From the NCBI RefSeq assembly GCF_958295425.1, contig NC_081145.1, positions 21,064,465 to 21,128,464 on the forward strand: a DNA stretch of 64,000 nt, read 5' to 3'. A program made the position numbers and the translations under genes. Below the pieces are notes generated by a model. It made no database searches. It was not told the origin of the DNA and saw nothing but the letters and a program-made list of their open reading frames with translations. This document shows positions 37,348-48,930 of the stretch, piece by piece. This DNA is from Solea solea (Eukaryota > Chordata > Actinopteri > Pleuronectiformes > Soleidae). Numbering within the stretch: position 1 is the first letter of the stretch; each line of letters begins with the position of its first letter.

Positions 37348-39420
37348 TGGTTCCCCGACATTAGCGCCGTTCCCGAGACGGCACATGACCGCGCTTTGCT
37401 GTGCTCGTACACAGCTGTGACGTCACTCTGAGGAAATAAGATTTTTCTGGGCTTTTAATGCACTTTAGGAAGGTTTTTTCAAAAATGAAACTAAATGAAT
37501 TGAAATTATAGGCGGTCAGTCTCACAGTAGCGTCCGCAGCAGTCCCAGCCTGTGGTCAGAGCAGAGAGGAGACCCTCATCACTCCGCGTCCAGGCTGCTA
37601 ATGAATCGCGCATGCGCATGGCCACCTCCGTTTAAATGTAAATGTTTCTTCACTCAGTCTCACACAAAAATAAATCACTGCATCTGACACATGATATCTG
37701 TACTGTGTCACGGCGCACATGCGGTTATATCAGGCATATTGTCAATTACGGAAATTAGGCGATGACGTCATTTAGCGACTTCTAGCGACTTTCAGTAGCA
37801 ACTGTCCTTACTGAGGAGTTGGCAACAGTGCTTATAATACATCCATGGTTCCCGAGCAAGCCACTCCAACATTATTAAGTGCACCCGTATTGCAGACTTT
37901 ACAGTAAACACACGGAGATAACAGACGGCTACATCGTGTACCGACTTACTGTTTTTAAAAAATTAAAAATGTGGGATATTTAAAGCAGAGATATCGTGGT
38001 TAAAGCTATGGATATGAACAGATTTTAAATGCAAAAAACAAGCCAGTGGAGTACTATGATCCCACACTGAATATTTATACATAAGAATGAATAAAAAATA
38101 TATTTAGAGATTTAATAGCTTCCAGGTCATGTGATCAATTGACATCAATCATGTTACTACACTGGCTGCATGAGATAGACCTTGTTTTTACATTTAAAAT
38201 CTGTTCATACTTTTATCTCAAAAGCTTTAACCACAATGTCTCTGCTTTAAATATCCCACATTTTTATTTTTGGTTAACCGGAGCAAATGTCTGTATAATA
38301 TCCAACTTAAATCTAACTTCACTGCAGTTAATCACGTTACAGTTATTCTCTCCGTTTTCTTACCTCAGTGGTCGAACTCGCTTCTGAATGAGGACGATCA
38401 GCAGCACAAGGGAAAGCAGTATCTGTGAGAGAATGGGTATTTATTGCCAAGGGAGGAGGGCGGGGGACATGACAAAACAGTCTCCTCCCAGCTGGAAAGA
38501 GCTGAGGAAGTCAGGGGTTTTCTGAGAAATCACGTGACTCCAGTTTTTTCCTTTCTCTTTTTTTCCCCTACTGTCGACCATGGTAACAACGGACCGACCA
38601 ATCAGCACCGCCGCACCACCAGATCAAAAACGAAAGTAAAACTGCTGAGAAGTTGTCTGACATTTAAGAAACAGGTGAAGGATGACTAAAGAAAAAAAGA
38701 AAGAAGACCACATCCACATAATCATCTAATATGCAACGGCGTGTACAGACGCCACTAGTATATAATTATTCTCAATCTCATTCTCACACAGGTTTACAGG
38801 GACATCCTTTACAGCAGAGCATCACTTTCTATGACTGAGATGGACATTTTCTATAGTGCACTGAATATTATTTCCTCTAAGGACATCTACAGGAACCAAA
38901 CTTGCAACGGCATAAAGACACTCCTATAGAAACAACCCATTTTTTAAATGTATATTTTGCTTTAGAGGCCACAGAGGAATGGCAGCCAGTAAGGCACTTC
39001 CTTATGTTTTTACCTCTCTAGAGGAAACTTTATTGTGCATCTTGTTATTCAAGAGGGCACTTTTTTTACACAGTGCATTATCCATTAGGGCACAAGAGGG
39101 GGACGATTGACAACCACCCCACTGTCTATATGACGATGCAATATGGTGTACATTTCACAAAAGTATGTGACAATATCTCATGTGTAAATATGTAAATATC
39201 ATATACACTGTAAATATTAAAGTCTAGTAACTTTATGATAATGTATATTCTATTTTCCCATAGTGTCGATATTTTTTTATATTGTACATTCACAGATGAG
39301 AAAATGCACGTTAGTTATTCATTACCTTTATCTTTATTATCTATGCGGCTGTGACAGAGATAGGAAGAATTGCAGGAATAGTAAAGGGTAATCTTATCTT
39401 CTCTTGTACACTGCATGCTC
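37348..39420. repeat. Duplicated non-coding block, copy 1
   Basis: Matches 55829-56555 plus 58022-59400, and in part 59598-60190 and 60195-60565. It includes segments such as CATGCGCATGGCCACCTCCG and AGGTTTACAGGGACATCCTT. Part of it (38440-38640, 39230-39340) also resembles 41600-41960. No supported ORF. Confidence 0.8.
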
Positions 39421-39672
39421 CAGGGGCGTGCACATGATTATAGAGGGACAGGGGCTCAAAGTCAGAAAAGGGCAGTATGTACAGTGTCCTCTCAGGTGAA
39501 GAGCTGACTTGAAGTCAAACGTCTTCTTGGAAATCATGTGACTCCAGTTTTTTTCCCCCCTACTGGCTCTGTTGGGATGGTCCACCATGGCAACACGAGA
39601 AGCTGCAACAATTTCTATTTCAGACTGCTCTCTGTAAAACCTAGAGATGCCTGTATGCAAGTGTCTACTGAG

Positions 39673-40207
39673 CAGGGCCGGCCCGAGGCACAGGCAAACT
39701 AAGTGGCTGTGTAGTTCAACAGAGTGTTTTTTTTTTTAAAATAACTTAAACAAGTGACATGATTGAATTAATGAATGTGAGCAAGGATGGATTACTGAAT
39801 GAGCCTACCGGGCCAAAGAGGACAAGGCACCCTGAAGCCCAAGCCCAAGTCACTACCTCCATAAGTGAAAAAGCAAAAGGCTATGAATCTGAACAAATTT
39901 AGGGATTGCCCTTCTCCAGCTGGCCATGTCAAAAATGCACCTGAATATAGGAAATCACATCTACCAAATTTATAATTTTCTGGGGGAGGATCCCAGACCC
40001 CCCTTCCCGTTTGCACCCACTCTTGAACAAATAGGGTGATCCTTATGCATCTGTGCCCAGCAGGACAGTAGCTCATAATCCGTCTGTATTAATACAATTG
40101 ATAATGTAACATTATAGTGTGATATTTGTGTCAATAATCGTCAAGCACAGGTGGGGGGCCCAAATCAAATTCTGCTTAGGGCCCCCTAAAGGCTCGGGCC
40201 GGCACTG
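39673..40207. mobile_element. hAT MITE with 8-bp target duplication, copy 1
   Basis: The termini are CAGGGCCGGCCCGAGGC and, inverted, GCTCGGGCCGGCACTG. CTACTGAG flanks both sides (39665-39672 and 40208-40215). 535 bp, no transposase. Confidence 0.9.
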
Positions 40208-40369
40208 CTACTGAGTGTTTGTGTGTTGAGTGCTCAATCCCAGTTTGAAATATCCTGCTTTTAATGTCTTTGAGTCAAGCTGAACAGAGTCTGTTGTTGA
40301 TGTAGTTTAGCAGTCTGCGCTATAAACACAAGCTAAAATGAAGCTCATTTACCCGTGGATGCAGTCAGT

Positions 40370-40545
40370 TAATTGGACACACAGGTGTTTGTCTCTATGT
40401 GGCCCTGTGATGGACTGGCGACCTATCCAGGGTGTCCCCTCCTTTTGCCTATGTCAGCTGGGATTGGCTCCAGCAGCCCTGTGATACTCATCTGGAGGAT
40501 AAAGCATGTAGACAATGAATGAATGAATGAATGAATGAATGAACC
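40370..40545 (+). mobile_element. L2/SINE 3' tail with (GAAT)n
   Basis: CCCTGTGATGGACTGGCGAC ... AGCTGGGATTGGCTCCAGCA, ending in (GAAT)n, is the conserved 3' tail shared by L2-type LINEs and their SINEs. Confidence 0.75.
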
Positions 40546-41223
40546 TTTTCAAGATGTGACCTAAATTAAAAAAAAATGGGAAGATGAGGCAAATGGGGTG
40601 ATGAGGATTGAACAGGCTATGGCCACATGCAGCTCTTCCACTCCAGTTCACCAGGTGACAGTAATGTAAAAACTATATAACAACATCACATTGGTTTGCC
40701 ACAGAATTCATTTATATATGTGATGATATAGGTACAGGTATGATATAGGTACGCCTGCTGCATTGCTGCCACTGTGTCACAGTGAAAGCAGTTCCTTGAA
40801 TTTAGCTCTTTGAAAAACATTCCTGTGACTTTAGATTCTCAGAACAATGAGGAAGTGGGAAGTAGGATGTGAGGGCTGTTCTGTCATATGCTCTTCTCTC
40901 CTCCAAAAGAGGCAATAAATCCATCCTCTTATTGCCACTGCTTTCAGCCTTGGTCCCGATCATCTACAGACTGAAACAAGACTAACCACATAGGTAAGAA
41001 AACACACTAAAAATACATTTAATTCATAGCTAACCAGGGAATCGGTCACTCAAATTTGATACTGGATAAAGAGACTCATATTTTGTTTAGACCTCCAAGG
41101 CCTACCAGTTGGCCACGGCCAGCAACCTGTTGTGGGTAATGAAGTAGAAAAATGAATTTGTATTCAGGAAGGTACACACTAAATAAATAGTATGCTTTTT
41201 TTGTCTTGTTTCCTTTCTTGCAG

Positions 41224-42642
41224 TTACCAAGTACCCAGGTTTCATTTCGCTGTGTTCATGGATCACGTTGTCTTTCGTGGGTATGAGGTCTTTGTATTAA
41301 AACTACGTGATGTCTTACTTGCTTTTTAATTGATGCAACAGTTTCAACAGTATATCATTGAGGAGGTGACGTACTGCGTGTGTGTGTCGTTTAGTATATG
41401 ACACGCCTTTTCTCATTACCATCGTACATACAATACATACATACAATACAAATCAACAGTAAGAAAGCTATTGAGGGCTAAGAGACACATATACAAGCCA
41501 ATATAAGAAGCATTTAAAAACAACTCATGAAAATAAATGTTTTGTTACAGCCATTTCTGAAGCCTCAGAAAGTATCCAGAGCATTGATTAAACCTTTGCT
41601 TTAATCAGTGGTTATTTGAGATACTTTCCACAGATGAATGACAACCAGTAGACACATGACAAAACAGTCTCCTGCCTGCTGGAGCACTGACTTGAAGTGA
41701 AACATCTTCTCAGAAATCATGTGACTCCAGTTTTTTGTTTTTTTCCTACTGGCTGTGTTTGGATTGTCGACCATGGTAATAATGGACTGACCGACCAATC
41801 AGCAGCGCCGCACCACCAGATCAATAATGAAAGTAAAACTACTGGTGTCACATGATTGATAGTGTTAGTGTTGATATTTTTCTATATTGTACATTCACAG
41901 ATGTGAAAATGCATGTTAGTTATTTATTATCTTTATCTTTACTGTCTCTGCGGCCGTGACAGTAAAGCCATAAGTTAATAAACTGTTGAGCCTCAGACTG
42001 GACAATGGGAAGCACAGTTGTTTTTGTTTTTTTTTTCAAATTAATATTGAGATCATGATTACTGATAATTAGCCACAGGTAAAAGGGATTAAATGTTTTT
42101 TTTTGCAGTGTGCTGTCAGATTTTGACACATTAGGTTGACATTATCAGCCTTAAAGTTCAATTCTGATCTGATTTAACAGCTCACTTTCATTTCTTTCTT
42201 GGGCCATAACTTACATCCTCAGAAAACAGATACATGTGGCCAAAAACACAACCTTCTCTGTGGACTAAATAACGTGTAAAATTATTTATGTGGTGGATTT
42301 TAATCAGTTAATTGGTCTTTTCAGTTTCTAATCTTGAACCCTTTCTGAGTTACAGGGCTGTAGAGCAACAGCATCTTCAGCAGTTGAAGCAAGTAGCCCA
42401 AGATGTGATCAGACCACTGATGAAAGCGCTCCGTTCCTTCAACCATGTCTCAGAGATGCTCCTCTGCATTGAACCTGGCGTCATCCTCCGTCCTGAAAGC
42501 CAGTGTTTTCATGATATCAGACAGCAGATTGAGAAGATGAATCAGCAGTTGGAGGAGTCCCAGTCCATCGCAAACACTGAGCTTCGACGCATAGACGGAG
42601 AGACTGAGCATCTCACTGCAGAGCTGAGTCGTTTAGCAAATC
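41224..42642 (+). pseudogene. Gene B1: truncated paralogue of gene B
   Basis: An acceptor TTTCTTGCAG|TTACC opens a candidate exon 41224-41280 with ATG at 41258, encoding MDHVVFR and ending in phase 2 (donor GG|GTATGAGG). The next exon starts at 42356 (GAGTTACAG|GGCTG). It encodes a clear B paralogue (VAQDVIRPLMKALRSFNHVS, then EMLLCIEPGVIL, and QQIEKMNQQLEESQ) for about 95 residues. Homology to B2 stops at 42642, where Tc1 sequence begins. The rest of the first coiled coil, the hydrophobic hairpin and the second coiled coil are absent from the window. A possible non-coding first exon ends with CACATAG|GTAAGA at 41003. A short read-through ORF ends in Tc1 sequence at 42701. Confidence 0.8.
41600..41970. 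repeat. Diverged extra copy of the 38.45-39.35 kb repeat
   Basis: Shares ACATGACAAAACAGTCTCCT, the ATCATGTGACTCCAGTTTTT segment, and the stretch TTCTATATTGTACATTCACA with both duplication arms. It is more diverged than the arms are from each other. Confidence 0.65.
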
Positions 42643-42946
42643 AATTTCACATGCTGTTGTGCAAATGGAATAGACAACAGGTGGAAATTATAGGCAATTA
42701 GCAAGACATCCCAATAAAGGAGTGGTTCTGCAGGTGGTGACCACAGACCACTTCTCAGGTCCTATGCTTTCTGGCTGATGTTTGGGTCCCTTTTGAATGT
42801 TGGCGGTGTTCTCACTCTAGTGGTAGCATGAGACGGAGTCTTCAACCCACACAAGTGGCTCAGGTAGTGCAGCTCATGCAGGATGGCACATCAATGCGAG
42901 CTGTGGCAAGAAGGTTTGCTGTGTCTGTCAGTGTAGTGTCCAGAGC

Positions 42947-43273
42947 ATGGAGGCGCTAACAGGAGACCAGTACATCAGGAGACGTGGAGGAGGCCGTAGG
43001 AGGGCAACAACCCAGCAGCAGGACCGCTACCTCCACCTTTGTGCAAGGAGGAATAGGAGGACCACTGCCAGAGCCCTGCAAAAAGAGGCCACAAATGTGC
43101 ATGTGTCTGCTCAAATGGTCAGAAACAGACTCCATGAGGGTAGTATGAGGGCCCGACGTCCACAGGTGGGGGTTGTGTTTACAGCCCAACACCGTGCAGG
43201 ACGTTTGGCATTTGCCAGAGAACACCAAGATTGGCAAATTCGACCACTGGCGCCTTGTGCTCTTCACAGATGA
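42947..43273 (+). pseudogene. Tc1 transposase N-terminal fragment
   Basis: [20 protein letters not shown] and [20 protein letters not shown] represent the HTH region, followed by [20 protein letters not shown] and FAREHQDW. The frame is lost by an indel just before the first catalytic Asp, which sits in FTDESRF in another frame (43264-43290). Confidence 0.85.
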
Positions 43274-43386
43274 AAGCAGGTTCACACTGAGCACGTGACA
43301 GACGTGACAGAGTCTAGAGACGCCGTGGAGAACGTGCTGCTGTCTGCAACCTCCTCCAGAATGACCGGTTTGGCAGTGGGTCAGTA

Positions 43387-43728
43387 ATGGTGTGGGGTGG
43401 CATTTCTTTGGGGGGCCGCACAGCCCTCCATGTGCTTGCCAGAGGTAGCCTGACTGCCATTAGGTACCGAGATGAGATCCTCAGACCCCTTGTGAGATTA
43501 TATGCCGGTGCGGTTGGCCCTGGGTTCCTCCTAATGCAAGAAAATGCTAGACCTCATGTGGCTGGAGTGTGTCAGCAGTTCCTGCAGGACGAAGTCATTG
43601 ATGCTATGGACTGGCCAACCCGTTCCCCAGACCTGAATCCAATTGAGCACATCTGGGACATCATGTCTCGCTCTGTCCACCAACGCCATGTTGCACCACA
43701 GACTGTCCAGGAGTTGGCGGATGCTTGA
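43387..43728 (+). pseudogene. Tc1 transposase C-terminal fragment
   Basis: MVWGGISLGGRTALHVLARG ... GFLLMQENARPHVAG ... WPTRSPDLNPIEHIWDIMSR is the DDE core. The DNA-type Asp is replaced by Glu. A premature stop follows ELADA. Confidence 0.85.
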
Positions 43729-44087
43729 GTCCAAGTCTGGGAGGAGATCCCTCCCGCCACCTCATCAGGAGCATATCCAGGCGTTGTAGGGAGGTCATAC
43801 AGGCACGTGGAGGCCACACACACTACTGAGCCTCATTTTGACTTCTTTTAAGGACATTACATCAAAATTGGATCAGCCTGTAGTGTGTTTTTCCACTTTA
43901 ATTTTGAGTGTGACTCCAAATCCAGACCTCCATGGGTTAATAAATTTGATTTCCACTGATAACTTTTGTGTGATTTTGTTGTCAGCACATTCAACTATGT
44001 AAAGAACAAAGTATTTAATAAGAATATTCCATTCATTCAGATCTAGGATGTGTTATTTTAGGGTTCCCTTTATTTTTTTGAGCAATG

Positions 44088-44089
<2 letters not shown>

Positions 44090-44149
<60 letters not shown>

Positions 44150-44150
44150 T
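44090..44150. repeat. (TA)n microsatellite
   Basis: About 25 TA units immediately abut the Tc1 right end, consistent with Tc1 targeting of TA. Confidence 0.9.
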
Positions 44151-44350
44151 GAATAAATGTCACGTGACTTCTGAGAAGAAGCCTGTGCCTTCAAATAAGC
44201 ACTCAAGCAGGAGGAGGAGGGGAGGAGGGGGAAGGAGGAGGAGGGATAAAGAGGAGTGGGCTGTGCCTCTGTAGCCACCCCCCATCTCCCCTCTCCATCC
44301 TCACACCATTCCATGCATGCATTCTCTTCTGATCCTCCACATGCAGAGCA

Positions 44351-44364
44351 ATGGCTGAAGACAG
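44351..44364 (+). CDS. Gene B2 exon 1 (start codon exon)
   Basis: GAGCAATGGCTGAAGACAG|GTGAGA encodes MAED plus two bases. It has a perfect donor, a favourable ATGG context, and the phase 2 the next exon requires. A GGATAAAG TATA-like sequence lies about 100 bases upstream (44243-44250). The 3.45 kb intron leaves this exon less certain than the others. Confidence 0.55.
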
Positions 44365-47300
44365 GTGAGAAATAAGAATGATTCATTTAATGCTGCATTT
44401 TGAACAGAAGACGAATTTGAATTTTGCGGTCAATGGATGCACTTATAAGGGGGCAGTTTAAACAGCAGCCGGGGTTCATAGCAGACAAAAACAAACAAAT
44501 GAAAGGCATAATTATCAATGATTATTGGAGTAAATGGGTATGTGCACATGTGGAGTGTCCCCTCAAGCATACGATAATACATTCCCAGCAGACACGACAA
44601 GAATACGCGGCTGTTGTTGGCAGTAAATGTGAAAGTGAAAGTAGTAATTGCATCACGCTGAATCAGAGCACAGACACGGGAGTTATGTTGCAGCATTAAT
44701 CAAAAAAGACAGACTCAGGAGACTCGGCGTTTCTCCACGAAATTAAAAGCTCACCACGGTACTCCATTGTTATGTTAACGCTCTCGAAACGGAGCTCACG
44801 AGTTGAGACAGGACGAAGAACTCCTGCTGAAGTTGTAAACTTGACAGGTGCCACCTGCTGGCGAAATAACTGTAGTGCATCTTAACGTTTTTTTTTTTTT
44901 TTTTTTTTTTAATAGAACATTGTGAATACATGTATGGCGAGATTGTTTATGAATAAACTATTGTCACCTGTTTGTCTAAAAATAATTATATATTCAAAAG
45001 ATGAAAATGATGAGCCCCTTTTGTTATTGTTAATGAATCAAACGAAAGAAGACCGTTAAAGGCAATACTCAAAACACAACACAAAGACAGAAGTGTAATA
45101 AAGTTCAATATTCCAAAAACTATTACAAATTGTCGAAAAACCAGCAGAAAATAAATGAAAAGTTAAAGATTTAAAGTTTTAAAATAGGTCAAAGGAGTAA
45201 AAATCAATAAAACGATTGAAATATTATAAAGGTAAGTGAAGTAATAGGATTAGGTTTAAAAATATACCAACAAAAGGAATACAAGATAATTCAATGATAA
45301 AAAAAAAATAAAAAAATTCTTAACTCAGTCTGAGGGCACAATAACTCTAACACAATAATTGCAATAACTCCATGCCCACCAGAGGGCTATGTCTCCTTGT
45401 TCAGATGGCAATGGAATCAACTATTGTAGGTACAAAAGTGGAAAAAATTAATTTGTTATTAACATGTTATTATTATAATTTTTGTCTTGCAGGAATGAAC
45501 TATTCAGGATTTTTTCAATGGTCTGCCGGCCCGTCTTTGACTGGTATAAGCTCATTTATCTATGCATGTGACGTCTGTGTTCATCAATCTCATATGATTC
45601 CCTCCTATAGTATTTTGCTGTAGACTGAAAACATTTGGGTTTGACATCAAAAGATGAATATGAGACAAAAGATTAACATTTCAGCTTTTACTTCCAGGTA
45701 TTTACATTTGGACCTAATACACAACATAGAAGATCGTACCTTTTGTTTGAACCCACCCATTTCTCATGTGGAAAGTATTAAAGTGAATAGTACTTAATAT
45801 TTAGTTGCAAATCCTTTGATTTCAACTGCATCAAGCCTGTGACCGTCTGACTTCACCAAACCTGTTCCATATTGCTTAGTACACCAGAGGTTTATTTCTT
45901 CTTCAGGACATTCCAAATGGTTGTACTGGCTACGGCCAATGTTTGTTGCAATGCTCTGATTTTCCATCTTCTGTCAAATTCACAATTGCTTGTTTTTCAC
46001 CCATAGACAGCTCTCTGGTTTTCTAAACGCAGTCTGCACATGCAAAACCTATCCTACCCAATCTGTACCTGAGCGTAGACATTGAGTGCGATTACATTGT
46101 TTGAATAAACAATGTAATAGGACACACCTGTCAATCACATGTTCCAATACTTTTGCTCACATCAAAAATGGGTGGGTTCAAACAAAAGGTGATATCTTCT
46201 ATGTTGTGTATCAGATCCAGATGTTAACACCTGGAAGTAAAAGCTGAAATTTTTATCGTTTGTCTCATATTCATCTTTTGATGTCAAACCCAAATGTTTT
46301 CAGTCTATGAAAAAAAAAAAAAATGGAATTGGCCTCATTGTTCCAATACTAAAGGAGGGCACTGTAACTGTCCAACAAGTCACTTGATAGGTTTCAAACT
46401 TGGCAGGTTTGTTATCAAGGCCACCAGTGTGTACTGTACATTGCCCCATTTTGCTGGATAAGAAATGAACTATTACTACATGCCGTCTTACCTGGTGTAA
46501 TGTTTGTTCAGAGAAAAAAATTTTAACGTCTGACTTCACCATGGGATTAGTTTTTAGGACCTTAGGCTGTGCCCAATTTCTCCCAATTACTAAATGTAGG
46601 CCGCGTCTCATTTCAGGGTTTGGATCCTGTGAAGTTTCAACAGCGCATGAGTTACGACGGAGTCATCTTCTCCCTCGGCTGCACATTCAGGAGACGGAAT
46701 TCATGCGCTGTTGAAATGAGACTGTCTAGTCTACACAATGCATGGGTTTCCCTTCTCCTATTAAATCTGTCAGACCATACACCAAGAGACTCAACGCTGC
46801 CCTCTACAGTTCGAAGTCTTGAATCACAGTTCTCCTGCCCCTCAAAATCTGTTGATTTAAGCTGTAAATCAGACATACCTCCCAAAAATCTGGTATATTT
46901 ACACATATCTGATGTAAAACAAACATATTATACATATATTTTGTTTAAACAGAGTTGTATAAGTAATAGTAGAATTTATTGTTTTTCTTCTGTTGTACCA
47001 GTTAATTAGTTTTGTGAGTAAGTGAATATTTCATGTAATACTGGAATAAAGGTGATGTCCCTCATACTTGGAGACAAGCACGTACAAGACAAACAATTTT
47101 CCTTAAATGTTATTAACCTGGATTATGATTTATAATTTGAACAGATAGAATGTGTTCAGTAATAAAACATGTTTTCTAAGTCAACTCTACAATTATTGAT
47201 TATTCACAGCAGATCATTTTGGACATGAAATATTAGAACAAACACAGGTTTGACCAGGTCAGCAAAACCTGGTTAAGCTTCTCAACGCTTCTCTTTAATC

Positions 47301-48924
47301 CTTAAAAATAATATTAATTCAATAATATGAACAATCAGCTGAAAATACTTCAAAATGATATCAGATTAAATCATGATTATAGCGCCGCCACTGCCGCGCA
47401 AAGACTTCTGGGATAGCCTCCGCTCTGCCGCATGAGAAGGAGTTAGCGGGGCTATTGGGACAGGTCACAGCGCAGCACTGTGACGCATTTTGACAACAAG
47501 TCCACACTTTACAGGATCAAGACCCTGGAATGAGACACAGCTCCTCAGAGGTGCACCAGTGTGACTGGGAGAGGACTTCTTGTATCCTCCTTCATTTGGA
47601 GTGAGGTCACTGGAGGTTCAGTGCCGCACAGATCACTGTCTCGTCTACCTGAAAGCCCCACCCACTGGGTCCAATGACAGACGGGGAACCATACTTTGCG
47701 TTTCATTCCCAGAAAACACTACACAAACAGAAATACTTTAACATTATGATGGAGTGTTATTTACTCAGTTTACATCTGTCTATTCAGTTTCTACACATGA
47801 ACTCTTTCACACTTACAGGGCTGTGGAGCTGCAGTATCGCCACCAGTTGAGGCAAGTAGCCCAAGATGTGATCAGACCACTGATGAAAGGGCTCCGTTCC
47901 TTCAACCATGTCTCAGAGATGCTCCTCTGCATTGAACCAGGCGTCATCCTCAATTCCAGAAGCCAGCATTTTCATGCCATCAGACAACAGATTGAGAAGA
48001 TGAATGAGCAGTTGCAGGAGTCCCAGTACATTGCAAACACTGAGCGCCGACGCATAGACGGAGAGACCGAGCATCTCACTGCAGAGCTGAGTCGTTTAGA
48101 AAATCAGAAAAGCCAGAGAAAGAGGCAGTTGGACGACTTGAAAATGACACTGAAGTCACACAGATCCAATCTAGAGAGTTACCGTGAAAGTCTGAAGGTG
48201 GAGAAAAGAAACCTGCAGTCAGCAAAAGACACCAGAGAGAACATGAGAAGAAGGAGAGATGCGGCAGAGAGAGACGCATTAATTGGTGCAAGTTTATTTA
48301 TTATCCCAATTGCAGGGTGGATTGCAGGTAAGTGAACACAGCTCTAAATGTTGGGTTATTTTAAGGCAGTTCACACTGTCAACATTGATTAATCTGTGTT
48401 GTCTGTTTTCAGGGGGTATTATTATTGGTGTTTCTGCTGCGGAGTGGAATGAGGCCAATGCCGCTGTTGACAGAGCTACTGAGGAGGTGGACAGGTGTGA
48501 ATCACAGGTGGACGACTACTCTGATAAAGTGACAGAGTACAGTTCCAAGATCGACCAAGCCGAGTGTGACATCGATAAGGCCGACAGACAGATAAGCGAG
48601 ACGGGGGACAAACTGCGGTCTGTGTCTGTGAAGCGAGAGTTTGTTGCTGATGTTCAGGAGAAAATTAGACATGCTGTCCATCAGCTGGGACAGCTGTGTT
48701 CGGTGGGGAGTGTGGCAGAGGTGCAGACCCGATGCACGATTGTACTGGAGCCTGTGATTCAGGTATTTGAGGAGATGACAACAGCACTGAGTCGCATCAC
48801 TGGAGATGAGCTGCTGCACACAGAGGGCATCCATTCCTTGATGTGTGACATGAAAATAAACCAGAGAAAACTCAAGCAGCTTGTTGACTCTAAAAGGAGT
48901 TTAGGTTATGACGATTACTACTAA
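44351..48924 (+). CDS. Gene B2: coiled coil - hydrophobic hairpin - coiled coil protein, 344 aa
   Basis: Not a family I can name. Exons 44351-44364, 47819-48327 and 48413-48924 join in phase (2, then 1) to 345 codons including stop. Residues 10-155 are a long charged helix (QQIEKMNEQLQ ... LDDLKMTLKSHRSNL ... RENMRRRRDAAERD). Residues 158-186 are a Gly-broken hydrophobic hairpin (ALIGASLFIIPIAGWIAG, then GIIIGVSAAEW) at the exact midpoint. Residues 187-260 form a second coiled coil (AAVDRATEEVDRCESQVDDY...), then more helix and the end LGYDDYY. No signal peptide. This symmetric arrangement matches membrane-inserting helical hairpin proteins such as HBL/Nhe-type alpha-pore formers or apolipoprotein L. 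It lies tail-to-tail with A2, 2.2 kb away. Function is inferred from architecture only. Confidence 0.75.
44880..45590. other. Gene B2 first intron, AT-rich part
   Basis: A T22 tract near 44888 and A-rich low-complexity sequence. No exon or element recognised. Confidence 0.5.
45597..46366. mobile_element. Non-autonomous Tc1/mariner-like element with long TIRs
   Basis: Left arm GACTGAAAACATTTGGGTTT, then GACATCAAAAGATGAATATG, is mirrored at the right (CATATTCATCTTTTGATGTC ... AAACCCAAATGTTTTCAGTC). The outer right tip CTCCTTTAGTATTGGAACAA (minus strand) is only partly preserved on the left. It sits in the first intron of B2. Confidence 0.8.
46603..47546. mobile_element. TIR element in gene B2 intron 1
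   Basis: Left GCGTCTCATTTCAGGGTTTG, then GATCCTGTGAAG, is inverted at the right as CTTTACAGGATCAAGACCCT, then GGAATGAGACACAGC. A further internal inverted pair (TTTCAACAGCGCATGA / TCATGCGCTGTTGAAA) lies at 46637-46722. No coding capacity. Confidence 0.6.
47819..48327 (+). CDS. Gene B2 exon 2
   Basis: Acceptor CACACTTACAG|GGCTG, donor TTGCAG|GTAAGT. It encodes the first coiled coil and the first half of the hairpin, ending in phase 1 within a Gly codon. Confidence 0.85.
48413..48924 (+). CDS. Gene B2 exon 3
   Basis: Acceptor TGTCTGTTTTCAG|GGGGTATT. It encodes the second half of the hairpin, the second coiled coil, and the Tyr-Tyr C-terminus with a TAA stop at 48922. Confidence 0.85.
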
Positions 48925-48930
48925 TTACAA

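Larger units (their letters stand above)
31698..40292. repeat. Segmental duplication arm 1
   Basis: Sequence from ATCAACCACCACACACTGAA onward is repeated nearly verbatim from about 50396. Homology covers gene A, its flanks, the 34.2-35.2 kb block, the 37.35-39.67 kb block and a hAT MITE. It resumes in arm 2 up to the window edge. Arm 1 carries a private 2.1 kb insertion at 35.2-37.35 kb. Confidence 0.9.
42643..44090 (+). mobile_element. Tc1-like transposon, 5'-truncated, with broken transposase
   Basis: The 3' part through TTCCCTTTATTTTTTTGAGC is present, but the matching left TIR is missing: the element begins abruptly at CAATTTCACATGCTG. Transposase reads from [16 protein letters not shown] sequence at about 42830. 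It is split by frameshifts near 43245 (WQIR, then [10 protein letters not shown] in another frame), between 43273 and 43387, and by stops and deletions at 43726-43760. In the DNARPH motif the second catalytic Asp is Glu (MQENARPH). The NPIEHIWD glutamate remains. Confidence 0.9.

Noticed and set aside
46569..47009. 146-codon plus-strand frame in gene B2 intron 1
   Set aside because: It begins in a palindromic TIR element, has no family features, and its codons cross the element's inverted repeats.
47819..48924. Gene B as a definite apolipoprotein L
   Set aside because: Only the midpoint hairpin and helices are similar in layout; I see no APOL sequence motif, so it is kept as an unnamed family.
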